Positions 1 through 8,849 of a DNA stretch of 35,899 bases are shown here, in pieces. Location of the stretch: the NCBI GenBank assembly GCA_949319575.1, contig CASGHD010000047.1:1-35899 (forward strand), given 5' to 3'. Every line of letters starts with the position of its first letter. The first letter of the stretch is position 1. Source of the stretch: an uncultured Anaerolineales bacterium. Its GTDB lineage: Bacteria > Chloroflexota > Anaerolineae > Anaerolineales > Villigracilaceae. The translations under genes and the position numbers were made by a program. A model generated the notes under the pieces. The model was not told the origin of the DNA. It was given only the letters and a program-made list of their open reading frames with translations, and did no database searches.

Positions 1-327
1 CTCGAAGGCGATGAGATCCGCTTTTCCATCATACAACCACCCTTTATTATCTTTGCGAACGCTATGCAACTCAACCCACAAAAATTCGTCTTGAAGTTCT
101 TTGTCCCCGCGCGACTTGCGTTTTATGCTTTTCACATCCACCTTGTGAGATTTACCATCCCGTTCGATGACATAATCAAAATGTTCGTCAATATTCCCCT
201 TTTCAGACGAAGCCGTGACTTTGAATCCGTGCTGAATCGCAAGCCGCGCGAAGGAATCCTCCGCGCGGCGGCCAAGTTCCAGCGAATCTTTTGTGTCGTA
301 ACGATTTCTGGAATTCTTTGTGAACAT
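1..327 (-). CDS. PD-(D/E)XK nuclease-like protein, partial (C-terminus outside window)
   Basis: An open frame runs from an ATG at 327 to the left edge without a stop (109 codons seen). The translation has the layout of a PD-(D/E)XK nuclease core: an early helix with Glu23 in LGRRAEDSFARLA, then HFD (49-51) followed 12 residues later by D64-V-K66 (KVDVKSIK), which would supply the acidic and lysine catalytic residues. Basic residues follow, then a WVELHSV strand. There is no Shine-Dalgarno sequence. Instead a perfect TATAAT (340-335) ends 7 nt before the ATG, which suggests a leaderless mRNA. It lies downstream of ilvE on the same strand, separated by a hairpin terminator, so it is probably its own transcription unit. 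The fold assignment is an inference from the motif; a restriction or repair nuclease or a plain hypothetical protein are possible. Confidence 0.6.
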   Translation of the reverse strand, partial: MFTKNSRNRYDTKDSLELGRRAEDSFARLAIQHGFKVTASSEKGNIDEHFDYVIERDGKSHKVDVKSIKRKSRGDKELQDEFLWVELHSVRKDNKGWLYDGKADLIAFE

Positions 328-334
328 GAAGTAA

Positions 335-340
335 ATTATA
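335..340 (-). promoter_or_regulatory. -10 box, leaderless promoter of the left-edge gene
   Basis: The minus strand reads TATAAT, then 7 nt, then the ATG at 327. Transcription starts about 7 nt after a -10 box, so the mRNA would begin at or next to the start codon. No clear -35 match is seen at the usual distance. Confidence 0.5.
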
Positions 341-344
341 GCCC

Positions 345-426
345 CAAAAAAACTTTGCCACAGAGAACGCAGAGTTCACAGAGATTTAAGAAGGTCTTTC
401 TCAAAGGTCTCTGTGAACTCTGTGGC
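345..426 (-). terminator. Hairpin terminator after ilvE, built from a CACAGAG-type palindrome
   Basis: On the minus strand, after the ilvE stop, a long imperfect hairpin (left arm CCACAGAGTTCACAGAGA, right arm TCTCTGTGAACTCTG..CTCTGTGG) is followed by CAAAG and seven T residues. This has the form of an intrinsic terminator for the ilv-leu operon. The palindrome belongs to the same family as the one at 4204-4262. Confidence 0.6.
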
Positions 427-441
427 TAATTGCTCTTACTT

Positions 442-1362
442 TTACCCAACATACTCACACCACGCCTCATACTTCGCCACCTTCCCGCGAATCGCATCGT
501 GATACACATTTTGAATCTCACGGGTGATCTTCCCAGATTTTCCATCGCCAATCGTGCGGAAGTCAATCTCACACAAACCAATTACCTCCGCCGCCGTGCC
601 GCACACGAAGACCTCATCCGCGTTGTAGAGTTGGTCGCGTGAGATCGCGGCTTCGACTACTTCGTAGCCGAGGTCGTTGGCAATCGTATAAATGGAATGG
701 CGCGTGATGCCTTCCAAAATCGGCGCGGTGGACGGCGTGACGATCTTCCCATTCCGCACCACAAATAAATTCTCGCCCGTGCATTCCGCCACATAACCTT
801 GCGGATCGAGCATGATCGCTTCTTCAAAACCCAGCCGCACCGATTCAGTCTTCGCTAAAATGCTGTTCACATAATTGCCCGCGATCTTCGCCTTCGTCAT
901 GCTCACGTTCGGATGATGCCGCGTGTGCGATGAAATATTCGCGCGGATTCCCTTTGCCAGCGCCTCGTCGCCGAGATAATTCGACCATTGCCACACCGCG
1001 ATCATCATGGAAAGTTTACCGCCATCTACATTCAAATTCCAACCGCCGCCGTCCAAATACATCAACGGGCGGATGTAGCAATCCGTAAACCCATTAGCGC
1101 GGACGGTATCCTTATGCGCTTTGATCGCCTCTTCCACGCTCCATGGAAATTCACGAAAGCCCAACACACGCGCTGAATCAAATAATCTCTCCACGTGTTC
1201 GCGCAAACGAAAAACGGCGGGGCCCTTCGGCGTGTTATACGCGCGAATGCCTTCGAACACCGCCGCGCCATAATGCAAAGCGGGCGTCAGAAAATGCAAC
1301 GTCGCTTGCTCAAACGGCGCTAACTCGCCGTTCTTCCAGATAAATTTCGATTCCATGCCCAT
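442..1362 (-). CDS. ilvE: Branched-chain-amino-acid aminotransferase
   Basis: A 306-residue class IV (fold type IV) PLP aminotransferase that catalyses the last step of valine, leucine and isoleucine synthesis, using glutamate as amino donor. The N-terminus carries ALHYGAAVFEGIRAY (29-42), typical of IlvE. Lys159 in AKIAGNY aligns with the catalytic lysine of E. coli IlvE (AKAGGNY), and GYVAECTGENLF and VFVCGTAAEV are the PLP-phosphate and substrate-pocket signatures. The length matches the E. coli enzyme (309). The start at 1362 is preceded by GGAG with an 8-nt spacer; a second in-frame ATG lies two codons further on. It is the last gene of the operon, 81 bp after leuB, and is followed by a hairpin terminator. 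A D-amino-acid transaminase or aminodeoxychorismate lyase is less likely given the motifs and context. Confidence 0.95.
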   Translation of the reverse strand: MGMESKFIWKNGELAPFEQATLHFLTPALHYGAAVFEGIRAYNTPKGPAVFRLREHVERLFDSARVLGFREFPWSVEEAIKAHKDTVRANGFTDCYIRPLMYLDGGGWNLNVDGGKLSMMIAVWQWSNYLGDEALAKGIRANISSHTRHHPNVSMTKAKIAGNYVNSILAKTESVRLGFEEAIMLDPQGYVAECTGENLFVVRNGKIVTPSTAPILEGITRHSIYTIANDLGYEVVEAAISRDQLYNADEVFVCGTAAEVIGLCEIDFRTIGDGKSGKITREIQNVYHDAIRGKVAKYEAWCEYVG

Positions 1363-1386
1363 TGCTCAATCTCCTATTCTTTGTGT

Positions 1387-1443
1387 GACCGTGGACGATA
1401 GACCGCAGACCGTTTTTATAGTCTATTGTCCACCGTCCATCGT
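1387..1443. repeat. Intergenic palindrome, GACGATAGAC family, copy 1 (ilvE-leuB gap)
   Basis: GTGGACGATAGAC (1391-1403) and GTCTATTGTCCAC (1421-1433) are inverted and match at 12 of 13 positions. Other members are at 14167-14240, 18072-18127, 19167-19256 and 24661-24720. Confidence 0.8.
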
Positions 1444-2526
1444 CTAAATATTTCTCAAAATCTCTTCCGTCATCTGACAAGTCGTCAACATTCCACCAAG
1501 GTCTGCTGTCCGCGCGCCATCCGTGATCGTTTGATATACGGCTCTTTCAATGGACTCCGCTTCCGCGTCCAACTTGAACGAGTGACGCAACATCATCGCC
1601 GATGACAGGATTGTACCAACTGGATTTGCGATTCCCTTCCCCGCGATGTCGGGCGCGGAGCCGTGGATCGGTTCATACAGACCCATCCTCGCTTCTTTCT
1701 CCGACGGGGAAGCTGGTTCGCCCAAACTAGCCGACGGCAACATCCCCATCGAACCCGCCAGCACGGACGCCTCATCCGTGAGAATATCGCCGAACATGTT
1801 CTCAGTGACGATCACATCGAACGATGCTGGGGATGTGATCAGTCGCATGGAGGCGGTATCAACGAGCATGTGTTCAAGTTCAATATCAGAATTTTCTTTT
1901 CCAATGTTTGTCGTTATCTGCCGCCACATCCGCGATGATTCCAACACGTTAGCCTTATCCACCGAGGTGACTTTCTTCTTTCGTCCGCGCGCCAGTTTGA
2001 AAGCCAATTCGACGACTCGTTTGATTTCATAATCGTAATATTCAAGCGTATCCACCGCGCGCTCTTTGCCATCTTTCATCTCGCGCATTTTGGGCTGACC
2101 GAAATACAAACCGCCTGTCAACTCGCGGATGACGAGAATATCCACATCCTTTAATTTTTCGGGCTTCAACGGCGACGAATCAATTAACGCGGGATTCACT
2201 TTGACGGGACGAAGATTCGCAAATACGCCCAGCCCCTTGCGAAGCGCGAGCAATCCGCGTTCGGGGCGGTCTTTTGCCTTGGGGTCGTCCCATTTCGGTC
2301 CGCCCACCGCGCCGAGCAACACAGCATCGGATGATTTGCAATCGGCTAAGGCTTCATCGGTTAACGATGTTCCATATTTATCAATCGAACAACCACCCAT
2401 CAAGCGTTCTTGAAAATTGAAGGTGTGATTATATTTTTTTGCAATAACATCCAACACACGCGTTGCCTCATGCACAACTTCGGGTCCGATGCCATCGCCA
2501 GGGAGGAGGGTGATTTTGAATTCCAA
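1444..2526 (-). CDS. leuB: 3-isopropylmalate dehydrogenase
   Basis: A 360-residue enzyme for NAD-dependent oxidation and decarboxylation of 3-isopropylmalate to 2-oxoisocaproate. The N-terminus [14 protein letters not shown] is diagnostic, and [27 protein letters not shown] contains the family signature with the metal-binding aspartates; [14 protein letters not shown] is the conserved NAD-site segment. I place the start at a TTG (2526-2524), two residues before the conserved [10 protein letters not shown], preceded by AAAGGA. A longer frame exists to an ATG at 2622, but its first 32 residues are a translation of the palindromic repeat at 2543-2622, so that start is rejected. By sequence alone a close homologue acting on 3-methylmalate or citramalate-derived substrates cannot be separated; in this operon the enzyme probably serves both the leucine and the citramalate (isoleucine) branch. 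Confidence 0.94.
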   Translation of the reverse strand: MEFKITLLPGDGIGPEVVHEATRVLDVIAKKYNHTFNFQERLMGGCSIDKYGTSLTDEALADCKSSDAVLLGAVGGPKWDDPKAKDRPERGLLALRKGLGVFANLRPVKVNPALIDSSPLKPEKLKDVDILVIRELTGGLYFGQPKMREMKDGKERAVDTLEYYDYEIKRVVELAFKLARGRKKKVTSVDKANVLESSRMWRQITTNIGKENSDIELEHMLVDTASMRLITSPASFDVIVTENMFGDILTDEASVLAGSMGMLPSASLGEPASPSEKEARMGLYEPIHGSAPDIAGKGIANPVGTILSSAMMLRHSFKLDAEAESIERAVYQTITDGARTADLGGMLTTCQMTEEILRNI

Positions 2527-2542
2527 GTTTTTTTCCTTTGTT

Positions 2543-2622
2543 ATGTCGTTGCGAGCGGAGCGAAGCAATCTCCTCACAAACAGAAGGTTGCTTCGTCGGC
2601 TATCGCCTCCTCGCAACGACAT
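2543..2622. repeat. Intergenic palindrome, GTCGTTGCGAGG family, copy 1 (leuB-cimA gap)
   Basis: ATGTCGTTGCGAG at the left end and CTCGCAACGACAT at the right end are exact 13-bp inverted arms, with GAAGCAATCTCCTC / GGTTGCTTCG between them. The same words recur at 10608-10763 and 32311-32479. An ATG inside the arm creates a false upstream start for leuB. Confidence 0.85.
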
Positions 2623-2631
2623 GAATTTTAT

Positions 2632-4188
2632 TTAATGCGCCACCATCAACCCATATTCCATCGAATCAGCCAGCGCGCGCCAACTGGCTTCGATGATGTT
2701 GGTACTCGCGCCAACTGTGCTCCATCTTGAAGTTGAATTGCGCGTGTCAATCAACACACGGGTGATCGCCTCCGTTCCATGATCCGAATCCAATATGCGG
2801 ACTTTGTAATCGGACAAATGGAATTTTTGAATTTGCGGATAATACGACGCCAATGCTTTTCGCAAGGCAATATCCAGCGCATTGACGGGACCATTGCCCT
2901 CCGCCGCCGTGTGAAGCAATTCGCCTTGCACCTTCACTTTGACAGTCGCTTCCGCAAACGTGCCGCGCCCGTCCCGATGCTCCACATTGACAAAGAAATC
3001 AACCAATTCAAACGGCGGCTTGTAATTTAATTCCTGTCGCTTCAACATCATCGCAACAGATGCTTCGGCGGCTTCAAAAGAAAATCCGCGCGATTCGAGT
3101 TCTTTGATCTCATTCAACACGGGCAATACTTCCGCGCCTTCAACCTCCACGCCATGCTCTTCGGCTTTGCTGAGCAAATTTCCGCGACCCGATAAATCCG
3201 AAACGACGACTCGCATCTTGTTGCCGACCAGTTCAGGCTCCACGTGTTGATACGATTTCGCATTGCGCCGCATCGCCGCCACGTGGACTCCGCCCTTATG
3301 CGCGAATGCTGACTTCCCCACGAACGGCAAATGCTCGTCAGGCGTGATGTTCGCCACCTCCGCCACGAAATGAGACAAGTCATATAAATGTTGAATGTTC
3401 CCTGCGGGCAAACACGAGTAGCCCATCTTCAATTCAAGGTCAGCCATGATCGAAACGAGATTCGCATTGCCGCATCGCTCACCGACTCCGTTGATCGTTC
3501 CTTGCACTTGAATCGCGCCTTCACGAATCGCAGTCAACGAATTGACGACCGCGCATTCCGAATCGTTGTGCGTGTGAATCCCAAACGGATGATCGAGCGA
3601 AGTTTTTATATCGCAAATAATTTTTTGCAAATCCCACGGCATTGTGCCGCCGTTCGTGTCGCACAGCACGACAGTCTCTGCTCCCCCGCGAATAGCGGCG
3701 CGAAGAGTTTCGATGGCATACGATGAATCCGCTTTATAGCCGTCGAAGAAATGTTCGGCGTCGTAAATCACACGCTTGTTATTGGACTTGAGATACGCGA
3801 CCGACTGCTCGATGATCCGCAAATTATCTTCGAACGTCGTCTGCAACACCTCTTTGACGTGCAACGTCCATGTCTTGCCGAAGATGGTGCAGACTGGCGT
3901 TTGCGAATCCAACAAGGCTTTGATGTTGGCGTCGTCTTCAGGTCCGCCTTTGACTCGGCAAGTGGAACCGAACGCCGCGATAAGCGAATTCTTCCATTGC
4001 ATATCGCGCGCGCGTTCAAAGAACTCCACATCCTTCGGGTTCGAGCCAGGCCAGCCGCCCTCGATGAAAGCGACGCCGAGTTCGTCAAGTTTTTGCGCGA
4101 TGCGAATTTTGTCATTGCCTGAAAGCGTGAATCCTTCAGACTGAGTCCCGTCGCGCAGGGTGGTGTCGTAGATTTGGATTGGGTTCAT
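2632..4188 (-). CDS. cimA: (R)-citramalate synthase
   Basis: A 518-residue DRE-TIM metallolyase that condenses pyruvate with acetyl-CoA to give citramalate, the first step of the threonine-independent isoleucine route. The N-terminus has IYDTTLRDGTQSEGF (DTTLRDG signature) followed by GGWPGSNPKDVEFF, which separates this CimA family (as in Geobacter) from LeuA, where GFP and EAGFPAAS appear. HTHNDSECAVVNS carries the metal-binding His pair, and NGVGERCGNANL the second family signature. The C-terminal third is a LeuA-type regulatory dimer domain. Together with a bona fide leuA in the same operon, two separate condensing enzymes are present, which supports the citramalate call. The start ATG has GGA 7 nt upstream. 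The homocitrate synthase alternative is disfavoured by the neighbours. Confidence 0.9.
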   Translation of the reverse strand: MNPIQIYDTTLRDGTQSEGFTLSGNDKIRIAQKLDELGVAFIEGGWPGSNPKDVEFFERARDMQWKNSLIAAFGSTCRVKGGPEDDANIKALLDSQTPVCTIFGKTWTLHVKEVLQTTFEDNLRIIEQSVAYLKSNNKRVIYDAEHFFDGYKADSSYAIETLRAAIRGGAETVVLCDTNGGTMPWDLQKIICDIKTSLDHPFGIHTHNDSECAVVNSLTAIREGAIQVQGTINGVGERCGNANLVSIMADLELKMGYSCLPAGNIQHLYDLSHFVAEVANITPDEHLPFVGKSAFAHKGGVHVAAMRRNAKSYQHVEPELVGNKMRVVVSDLSGRGNLLSKAEEHGVEVEGAEVLPVLNEIKELESRGFSFEAAEASVAMMLKRQELNYKPPFELVDFFVNVEHRDGRGTFAEATVKVKVQGELLHTAAEGNGPVNALDIALRKALASYYPQIQKFHLSDYKVRILDSDHGTEAITRVLIDTRNSTSRWSTVGASTNIIEASWRALADSMEYGLMVAH

Positions 4189-4203
4189 GGTAAATCCATT
4201 CAG

Positions 4204-4262
4204 CCACAGAGTTCACAGAGACTCTGAGAAAAATCTCAAAGAACTCTGTGGTCTCTGTGGCT
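4204..4262. repeat. Intergenic palindrome, CACAGAG family (cimA-leuD gap)
   Basis: AGCCACAGAGTTCACAGAGA on the left pairs imperfectly with TCTCAAAGAACTCTG..CTCTGTGGCT on the right. It fills almost the whole 72-bp gap and touches the leuD stop codon. Related to 359-425. Confidence 0.8.
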
Positions 4263-4845
4263 AAGGAAGGTTCGCCTCAAAGTTTGCAATCTCTTTTTCA
4301 AAATTCATAATGTAACCCAGTTCATCCACACCGTTGAGCAGACAAGTTTTGCTGAACAAATCAATTGGGAAGGTGAGCGAACCGCCAGGGTAGGATAAGG
4401 TTTGGGTAGCCAGATCAACTGTCAGGTCGGCGCGAGGCGCTTCTTCAAATAGATCAAAAAGCATCTTGTGAGTCGCGTCATCCACGACGATGGGAATTAA
4501 TCCGTTCTTCAAAGAATTGTTGCGAAAAATATCCGCAAAGGATGTGGAGATGACGGCGCGAAAGCCGTAACTGGTGAGCGCCCAGGGAGCGTGTTCGCGG
4601 CTCGAACCGCAACCGAAGTTGTCGCCTGCCAATAAAATTTGCGCGCCTTGCGACTCAGGCTTGTTGATGATGAAATCTTCCTTCGGCGTTTTATCGTCGT
4701 TGTAACGCCAATGATAAAAGAGCGCGTCGGCGAGTCCGTTCTTGTCGGTGACTTTGAGAAATTGCGCGGGGATGATTTGATCGGTGTCAATATCATTCGC
4801 GGGAATTGCGATCATGCGGGAGGTGAGGGTTGTGAAAGTTGGCAT
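4261..4845 (-). CDS. leuD: 3-isopropylmalate dehydratase, small subunit
   Basis: A 194-residue swivel-domain subunit that joins LeuC to isomerise 2-isopropylmalate to 3-isopropylmalate. [13 protein letters not shown] near residue 19 and [17 protein letters not shown] around residue 75 are the LeuD hallmarks, and the length is that of the E. coli-type protein (about 200). The start ATG has AAAGGA about 10 nt upstream. Normally leuD follows leuC directly; here 773 bp separate them because an opposite-strand HNH gene (4906-5622) lies between. LeuD therefore depends on read-through across that gene or on a promoter in the 60-bp region 4846-4905, where I see no convincing -35/-10 pair. Confidence 0.95.
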   Translation of the reverse strand: MPTFTTLTSRMIAIPANDIDTDQIIPAQFLKVTDKNGLADALFYHWRYNDDKTPKEDFIINKPESQGAQILLAGDNFGCGSSREHAPWALTSYGFRAVISTSFADIFRNNSLKNGLIPIVVDDATHKMLFDLFEEAPRADLTVDLATQTLSYPGGSLTFPIDLFSKTCLLNGVDELGYIMNFEKEIANFEANLP

Positions 4846-4905
4846 AAATTACTATTCCTTTTATACTTGATATTATTGCTACCATGTTTTGCCAAGGAGT
4901 AGACG

Positions 4906-5622
4906 ATGGCGATTGTCTATCAAAATGGTATTGCTGGAAAAATTTGCGCAAATCCTGAATGCGGCTGGAAACCTTTAAGTGAATTTGCTCCAGCGCGGTT
5001 GTTTGGATTGCCAGTTGGCGATGGGTATAAATCGCGTTGCAGAATTTGCTGGAATGCACAAAAGCGGGCACAACGAGCAGCTAACCCAGAAAAACATAGA
5101 GAGACTGCACGCAAGTATGTTGAAGCAAACCAAGAACACATTCGTAATCTCAAACGTAAGCATCAAGCAGAAAATCCAGAAAAATATGATGAGGCTCTTC
5201 GTAAGTACCGCGAAACTCATCGCGAAGAAATTAACACACAGGCAAAAGAACGACGCGATAGTGATATAGAACATTATCGTGAAATCGGTCGCAACTCTTA
5301 TGAGCGTCATGCTGAAGAACGCCGTAAGTATTCCCTTGAATACTACAAGCGTTTTCCTGAAAAATCTGTTGCGGCAACAAACCGTCGTCGTGCATTAAAA
5401 CTCTCTGCCGAAGGCGCTCATACCGAAGAACAATGGCAAGCCTTGAAATCCTTTTATGATTTCAAATGCCTCAAATGCGGAAAGCAAGAGCCTGAAGTCA
5501 AATTGACGCGCGACCATGTGATTCCACTTACGCAGGGCGGTTCCGATTCAATTGATAATGTTCAACCTCTATGCGCTCATTGCAATAGTAAGAAGAACAA
5601 CAAGCACATTGACTACCGTTAA
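4906..5622 (+). CDS. Free-standing HNH endonuclease inserted between leuC and leuD
   Basis: A 238-residue protein on the strand opposite to the operon. An N-terminal zinc-knuckle-like segment has Cys14, Cys19, Cys45 and Cys48. Residues about 60-155 are a charged, helical region with loose repeats of the form [12 protein letters not shown] / [12 protein letters not shown] / [15 protein letters not shown]-terminal HNH domain has CLKC (188-191), D203-H204, a GGSDSIDN loop with Asn218, and LCAHCN (222-227), which are the beta-beta-alpha metal residues and the structural zinc Cys. A good ribosome site, AAGGAG, sits 6 nt before the ATG. Its base composition is visibly more A/T-rich than the flanking leu genes. 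Its stop overlaps the leuC stop by 4 bp in convergent orientation. By family it resembles phage and mobile HNH endonucleases, possibly a homing endonuclease; target specificity cannot be read from the sequence. Confidence 0.9.
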   Translation: MAIVYQNGIAGKICANPECGWKPLSEFAPARLFGLPVGDGYKSRCRICWNAQKRAQRAANPEKHRETARKYVEANQEHIRNLKRKHQAENPEKYDEALRKYRETHREEINTQAKERRDSDIEHYREIGRNSYERHAEERRKYSLEYYKRFPEKSVAATNRRRALKLSAEGAHTEEQWQALKSFYDFKCLKCGKQEPEVKLTRDHVIPLTQGGSDSIDNVQPLCAHCNSKKNNKHIDYR

Positions 5623-7022
5623 GACATCATAGTTCGCGGATCGGTAACAACTCCATTAATGGCTGATGCCGCCGCAGTTATTGGGCTTGCCAGGAATGTG
5701 CGCGAACCTTTCCCTTGTCGTCCTTCAAAGTTTCTATTTGAGGTGCTCACACAATATTGACCTGCTGGAATCACATCCGAATTCATTGCAATACACGACG
5801 AGCATCCCGCTTCGCGCCATTCCGCGCCCGCTTCTTTGAAGACTTGATCCAAGCCTTCCTGCTCGGCTTGTTTCTTCACGTCTTGCGAGCCAGGCACGAC
5901 CATGACGCGCGTGTTTTCTGAAACTTTTTTACCTTTCAAGAACGCCGCCGCGAGACGTAAATCCGAGATGCGCGAGTTGGTGCAAGAACCGATAAACACC
6001 ACGTCCACTTTTTGACCGAGCAACGATTGCCCAGGTTGAAGTCCCATGTACGTCATGGCTTTTTCAAACGCGGCTTTCTGCGACGACTCGTTAAATGAAT
6101 CAACTGTTGGGATGCGATCTGTAATCCTCATGCCCATGCCTGGATTCGTTCCGTAGGTAATCATCGGTTCGAGTTCGGAAGCGTCGAGCGTGATGGATTT
6201 GTCGTACACCGCGCCTTCATCGCTGGGCAATGATTTCCACTTTGCAACGGCTTTATCCCACTCCGCGCCTTTGGGGGCAAACTCACGTCCATATAAATAT
6301 TCAAAGGTCGTTTCGTCGGGAGCAATCATGCCCGCGCGCGCGCCGCCTTCAATAGACATGTTGCAAACGGTCATGCGTTGCTCCATGGTGAGTGAACGAA
6401 TCACTTCACCCGTGTATTCAAAGACATGCCCCGTCCCGCCGCCGACTCCGATTTTTGCAATCAGGGCGAGGATGATGTCTTTGGCTGAAACACCGCTCGA
6501 CAATTTTCCGTCCACGCGCACTTCGTATGTCTTCGGTTTCTTTTGAAGCAGACATTGAGTCGCAAGCACATGTTCAACTTCAGATGTGCCGATCCCAAAC
6601 GCCAACGCGCCGAAAGCGCCGTGCGTGGCGGTGTGACTATCGCCGCAGACGATGGTCATGCCTGGTTGCGTGCGACCAAGTTCAGGTCCGATCACGTGAA
6701 CGATGCCGCGATGCGGACTGGTCATGCCGTGCAATTCGATTCCAAACTCGGCGGCATTCGTTTCCATCTGCTTGATTTGGGCGGCGGCTAACGCGTCAGT
6801 CATGGGGACATGCAGAGGCGTGGTCGGAATCGAATGATCCATCGTCGCCAGAGTCTTATCGGGTCGGCGGACTTTGAGTCCGCGCTGGCGGAGTCCCGTA
6901 AAGGCTTGAGGCGACGTCACCTCGTGAACCAGATGCAGGTCAATGTAAAGAACCGCAGGCGCATCCGCCTGTTCGGTCACCACATGCGAGTCCCAGATTT
7001 TTTGAAAAAGTGTTTTATTCAT
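5619..7022 (-). CDS. leuC: 3-isopropylmalate dehydratase, large subunit
   Basis: A 467-residue aconitase-family subunit; with LeuD it interconverts 2- and 3-isopropylmalate. [15 protein letters not shown] is the usual LeuC opening. The three [4Fe-4S] ligands are the Cys in [10 protein letters not shown] and the two in [39 protein letters not shown] carries the substrate loop. The C-terminus ends with VTDPR, as in other LeuC, so the gene is complete despite the HNH gene abutting its stop codon. I chose the ATG at 7022; an upstream TTG seven codons earlier lies inside a simple CTCTAAT repeat and is unlikely. No strong ribosome site is seen (GGAG is 15 nt away), so expression may depend on coupling to leuA upstream. 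Confidence 0.95.
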   Translation of the reverse strand: MNKTLFQKIWDSHVVTEQADAPAVLYIDLHLVHEVTSPQAFTGLRQRGLKVRRPDKTLATMDHSIPTTPLHVPMTDALAAAQIKQMETNAAEFGIELHGMTSPHRGIVHVIGPELGRTQPGMTIVCGDSHTATHGAFGALAFGIGTSEVEHVLATQCLLQKKPKTYEVRVDGKLSSGVSAKDIILALIAKIGVGGGTGHVFEYTGEVIRSLTMEQRMTVCNMSIEGGARAGMIAPDETTFEYLYGREFAPKGAEWDKAVAKWKSLPSDEGAVYDKSITLDASELEPMITYGTNPGMGMRITDRIPTVDSFNESSQKAAFEKAMTYMGLQPGQSLLGQKVDVVFIGSCTNSRISDLRLAAAFLKGKKVSENTRVMVVPGSQDVKKQAEQEGLDQVFKEAGAEWREAGCSSCIAMNSDVIPAGQYCVSTSNRNFEGRQGKGSRTFLASPITAAASAINGVVTDPRTMMS

Positions 7023-7023
7023 A

Positions 7024-7085
7024 TACAAATCTCTAGTCTCCAATCTCTAATCTCTATTTCTCTAATCCTCTAATTCTCTCTTTTC
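7024..7085. repeat. Degenerate CTCTAAT word tract (leuC-leuA gap)
   Basis: The gap is filled with variants of the word CTCTAATCTCT / CTCTAATTCTC on the plus strand. It is a low-complexity tract with no clear palindrome. It occupies the same position that palindromes occupy in the other operon gaps. Confidence 0.6.
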
Positions 7086-7086
7086 T

Positions 7087-8727
7087 TTACCCAAGCATCA
7101 CCCCAAAATCATTCACCACACGCTCATGCGATTCCGTCTGCGCGATGATGAGTTTATTGACCGCATTGATATACGCCTTCGCGCTGGCGACGATGATGTC
7201 GGTATCCGCGCCGTGACCGCCATACACGCGCGGATAATGCGCCTCGCTTTGCGCGTCCATTGAGGTGTGACCGTTCGCGCCTTGAATGCGGACAGTCACC
7301 TCGCCGAGCGCGTCAATGCCTTCGGTGATGGCGTGGACGTTGAACTCAAGCAACTCGCACGGCACATTGACGATCGCGTTGACGGCTTTGTACACTGCAT
7401 CCACTGGACCCGTGCCGACAGAGGCTTGCGTGTGAATGACTCCATCGGGTCCGCGCAGGCGAACCGTTGCCGTCGGCATTCCCATCGTGCCACAAGTGAC
7501 TTGCATATCGTTGAGCAAATACACATCGCGCGGACGATAAAACTCATCGGCGATCACTGCTTCCAAGTCGGCATCTACAATCACTTTCTTTCTGTCTGCC
7601 AATTCTTTGAAGCGCGCAAAGGCTTTATCGAGTTCCACTTCATCCAACGAATGACCCAACTCGGCAAGCCGCGTGCGAAGCGCATGACGACCCGAATGTT
7701 TTCCCAGCACCAACTTCGTTTGATTCACTCCTACGTCTTCGGGTCGCATGATCTCGTATGTTGTCTGGTGTTTCAACATTCCATCCTGATGAATGCCCGC
7801 TTCATGCGCGAACGCATTCGCGCCGACAATCGCTTTATTCGGTTGCACAACAATGCCCGTGTAGTTGCTCACCAGCTTGCTCACGCGCGAAATTTGTTTT
7901 GTTTGAATGCCCGTCTCCAAATCAAAAACGGGATGACGAGTCTTCAACGCCATCACAACTTCTTCCAACGACGTGTTGCCCGCGCGCTCGCCGATTCCGT
8001 TCATCGTCACTTCGGCTTGCCTCGCCCCCGCGCGAATCCCCGCCAGCGTGTTGGCGGTCGCCATCCCCAGATCGTCATGGCAATGCACAGAGATCGTAAT
8101 GCCGTCGCGCATCCCTGGCGTGTGTTTGATGATGCCGTCAATCAATGTATAAAATTCTTCGGGCGTTGTGTACCCGACCGTGTCGGGAATATTCAACGTC
8201 GTCGCGCCAGATTTGATCGCCTCGCCCAACACCACATACAAAAATTCTGGGTCAGACCGCCCCGCATCTTCGGGCGAAAATTCAACATCATCACAAAATG
8301 TTTTTGCATACGCCACCATTTCAGAAACGCGTTGCACAACTTCTTCGGGATCCATCTTCAATTTGTGCTTCATGTGAATCGGCGACGTCGCCAAAAACGT
8401 ATGAATGCGCGGATGTTTCGCGGATTGCACCGCCTCCCACGCTTTATCAATATCGGATTTATTCGCCCGCGCCAATCCCGCGATGATGGGGACTCTCGCT
8501 TCACTCTCAGGGACAGCTGGGTTGCCCACCTCAACCGCTATCCGTCTGACGGCTTCCAAGTCGTCGGGCGACGCGGCAGGGAACCCCGCTTCGATAATAT
8601 CCACACCCATCATCGCCAGCGACCGCGCCACCTCCAGCTTTTCAGCGGACGTCATCGTCGCGCCTGGAGATTGCTCGCCATCGCGGAGAGTGGTGTCGAA
8701 GATACGAACATAGTTATTGTTTGTCAT
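7087..8727 (-). CDS. leuA: 2-isopropylmalate synthase
   Basis: A 546-residue DRE-TIM enzyme that condenses 2-oxoisovalerate with acetyl-CoA, committing carbon to leucine. [53 protein letters not shown] (metal-binding His pair) and [19 protein letters not shown] are the canonical LeuA signatures, and [16 protein letters not shown] marks the end of the catalytic part. Residues from about 390 form the LeuA regulatory domain ([16 protein letters not shown]), the site of leucine feedback in this family. The start ATG follows AAAGGAAAAAGAC, a good ribosome site. It stands 116 bp after ilvC and 64 bp before leuC. The slightly long length (about 515 is common) lies in the C-terminal half. Confidence 0.96.
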   Translation of the reverse strand: MTNNNYVRIFDTTLRDGEQSPGATMTSAEKLEVARSLAMMGVDIIEAGFPAASPDDLEAVRRIAVEVGNPAVPESEARVPIIAGLARANKSDIDKAWEAVQSAKHPRIHTFLATSPIHMKHKLKMDPEEVVQRVSEMVAYAKTFCDDVEFSPEDAGRSDPEFLYVVLGEAIKSGATTLNIPDTVGYTTPEEFYTLIDGIIKHTPGMRDGITISVHCHDDLGMATANTLAGIRAGARQAEVTMNGIGERAGNTSLEEVVMALKTRHPVFDLETGIQTKQISRVSKLVSNYTGIVVQPNKAIVGANAFAHEAGIHQDGMLKHQTTYEIMRPEDVGVNQTKLVLGKHSGRHALRTRLAELGHSLDEVELDKAFARFKELADRKKVIVDADLEAVIADEFYRPRDVYLLNDMQVTCGTMGMPTATVRLRGPDGVIHTQASVGTGPVDAVYKAVNAIVNVPCELLEFNVHAITEGIDALGEVTVRIQGANGHTSMDAQSEAHYPRVYGGHGADTDIIVASAKAYINAVNKLIIAQTESHERVVNDFGVMLG

Positions 8728-8750
8728 GTCTTTTTCCTTTCAATGTCGGA

Positions 8751-8849
8751 GTACACACGTAAACAAGTAGACAAGTACACACGGAACTCGTAACACGTAT
8801 CGCGTAACTCGCAACGTGTCTACCTGTGTACCTGTTTCCCTGTCTACTT
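8751..8849. repeat. Intergenic palindromic tract, GTAAACAAGTACACAGG family, copy 1 (leuA-ilvC gap)
   Basis: The left half repeats AC(A)AGTAGACAAGTACAC; the right half holds the imperfect complement GTGTCTACCTGTGTACCTGTTTCCCTGTCTAC; the centre reads AACTCGTAACACGTATCGCGTAACTCG. The copy at 9932-10037 has the same layout and centre. The right end runs into the ilvC stop codon. Confidence 0.8.

Noticed and set aside
5619-7043. leuC as a gene truncated by the HNH insertion
   Set aside because: The LeuC C-terminus, ending VTDPRTMMS, matches the usual end of the protein, so no coding sequence appears lost.
7267-8793. A 508-codon open frame on the plus strand opposite leuA
   Set aside because: It is the complement of a clear leuA; its translation is rich in Arg and His with no recognisable domain, as expected for an antisense shadow of a GC-biased gene.
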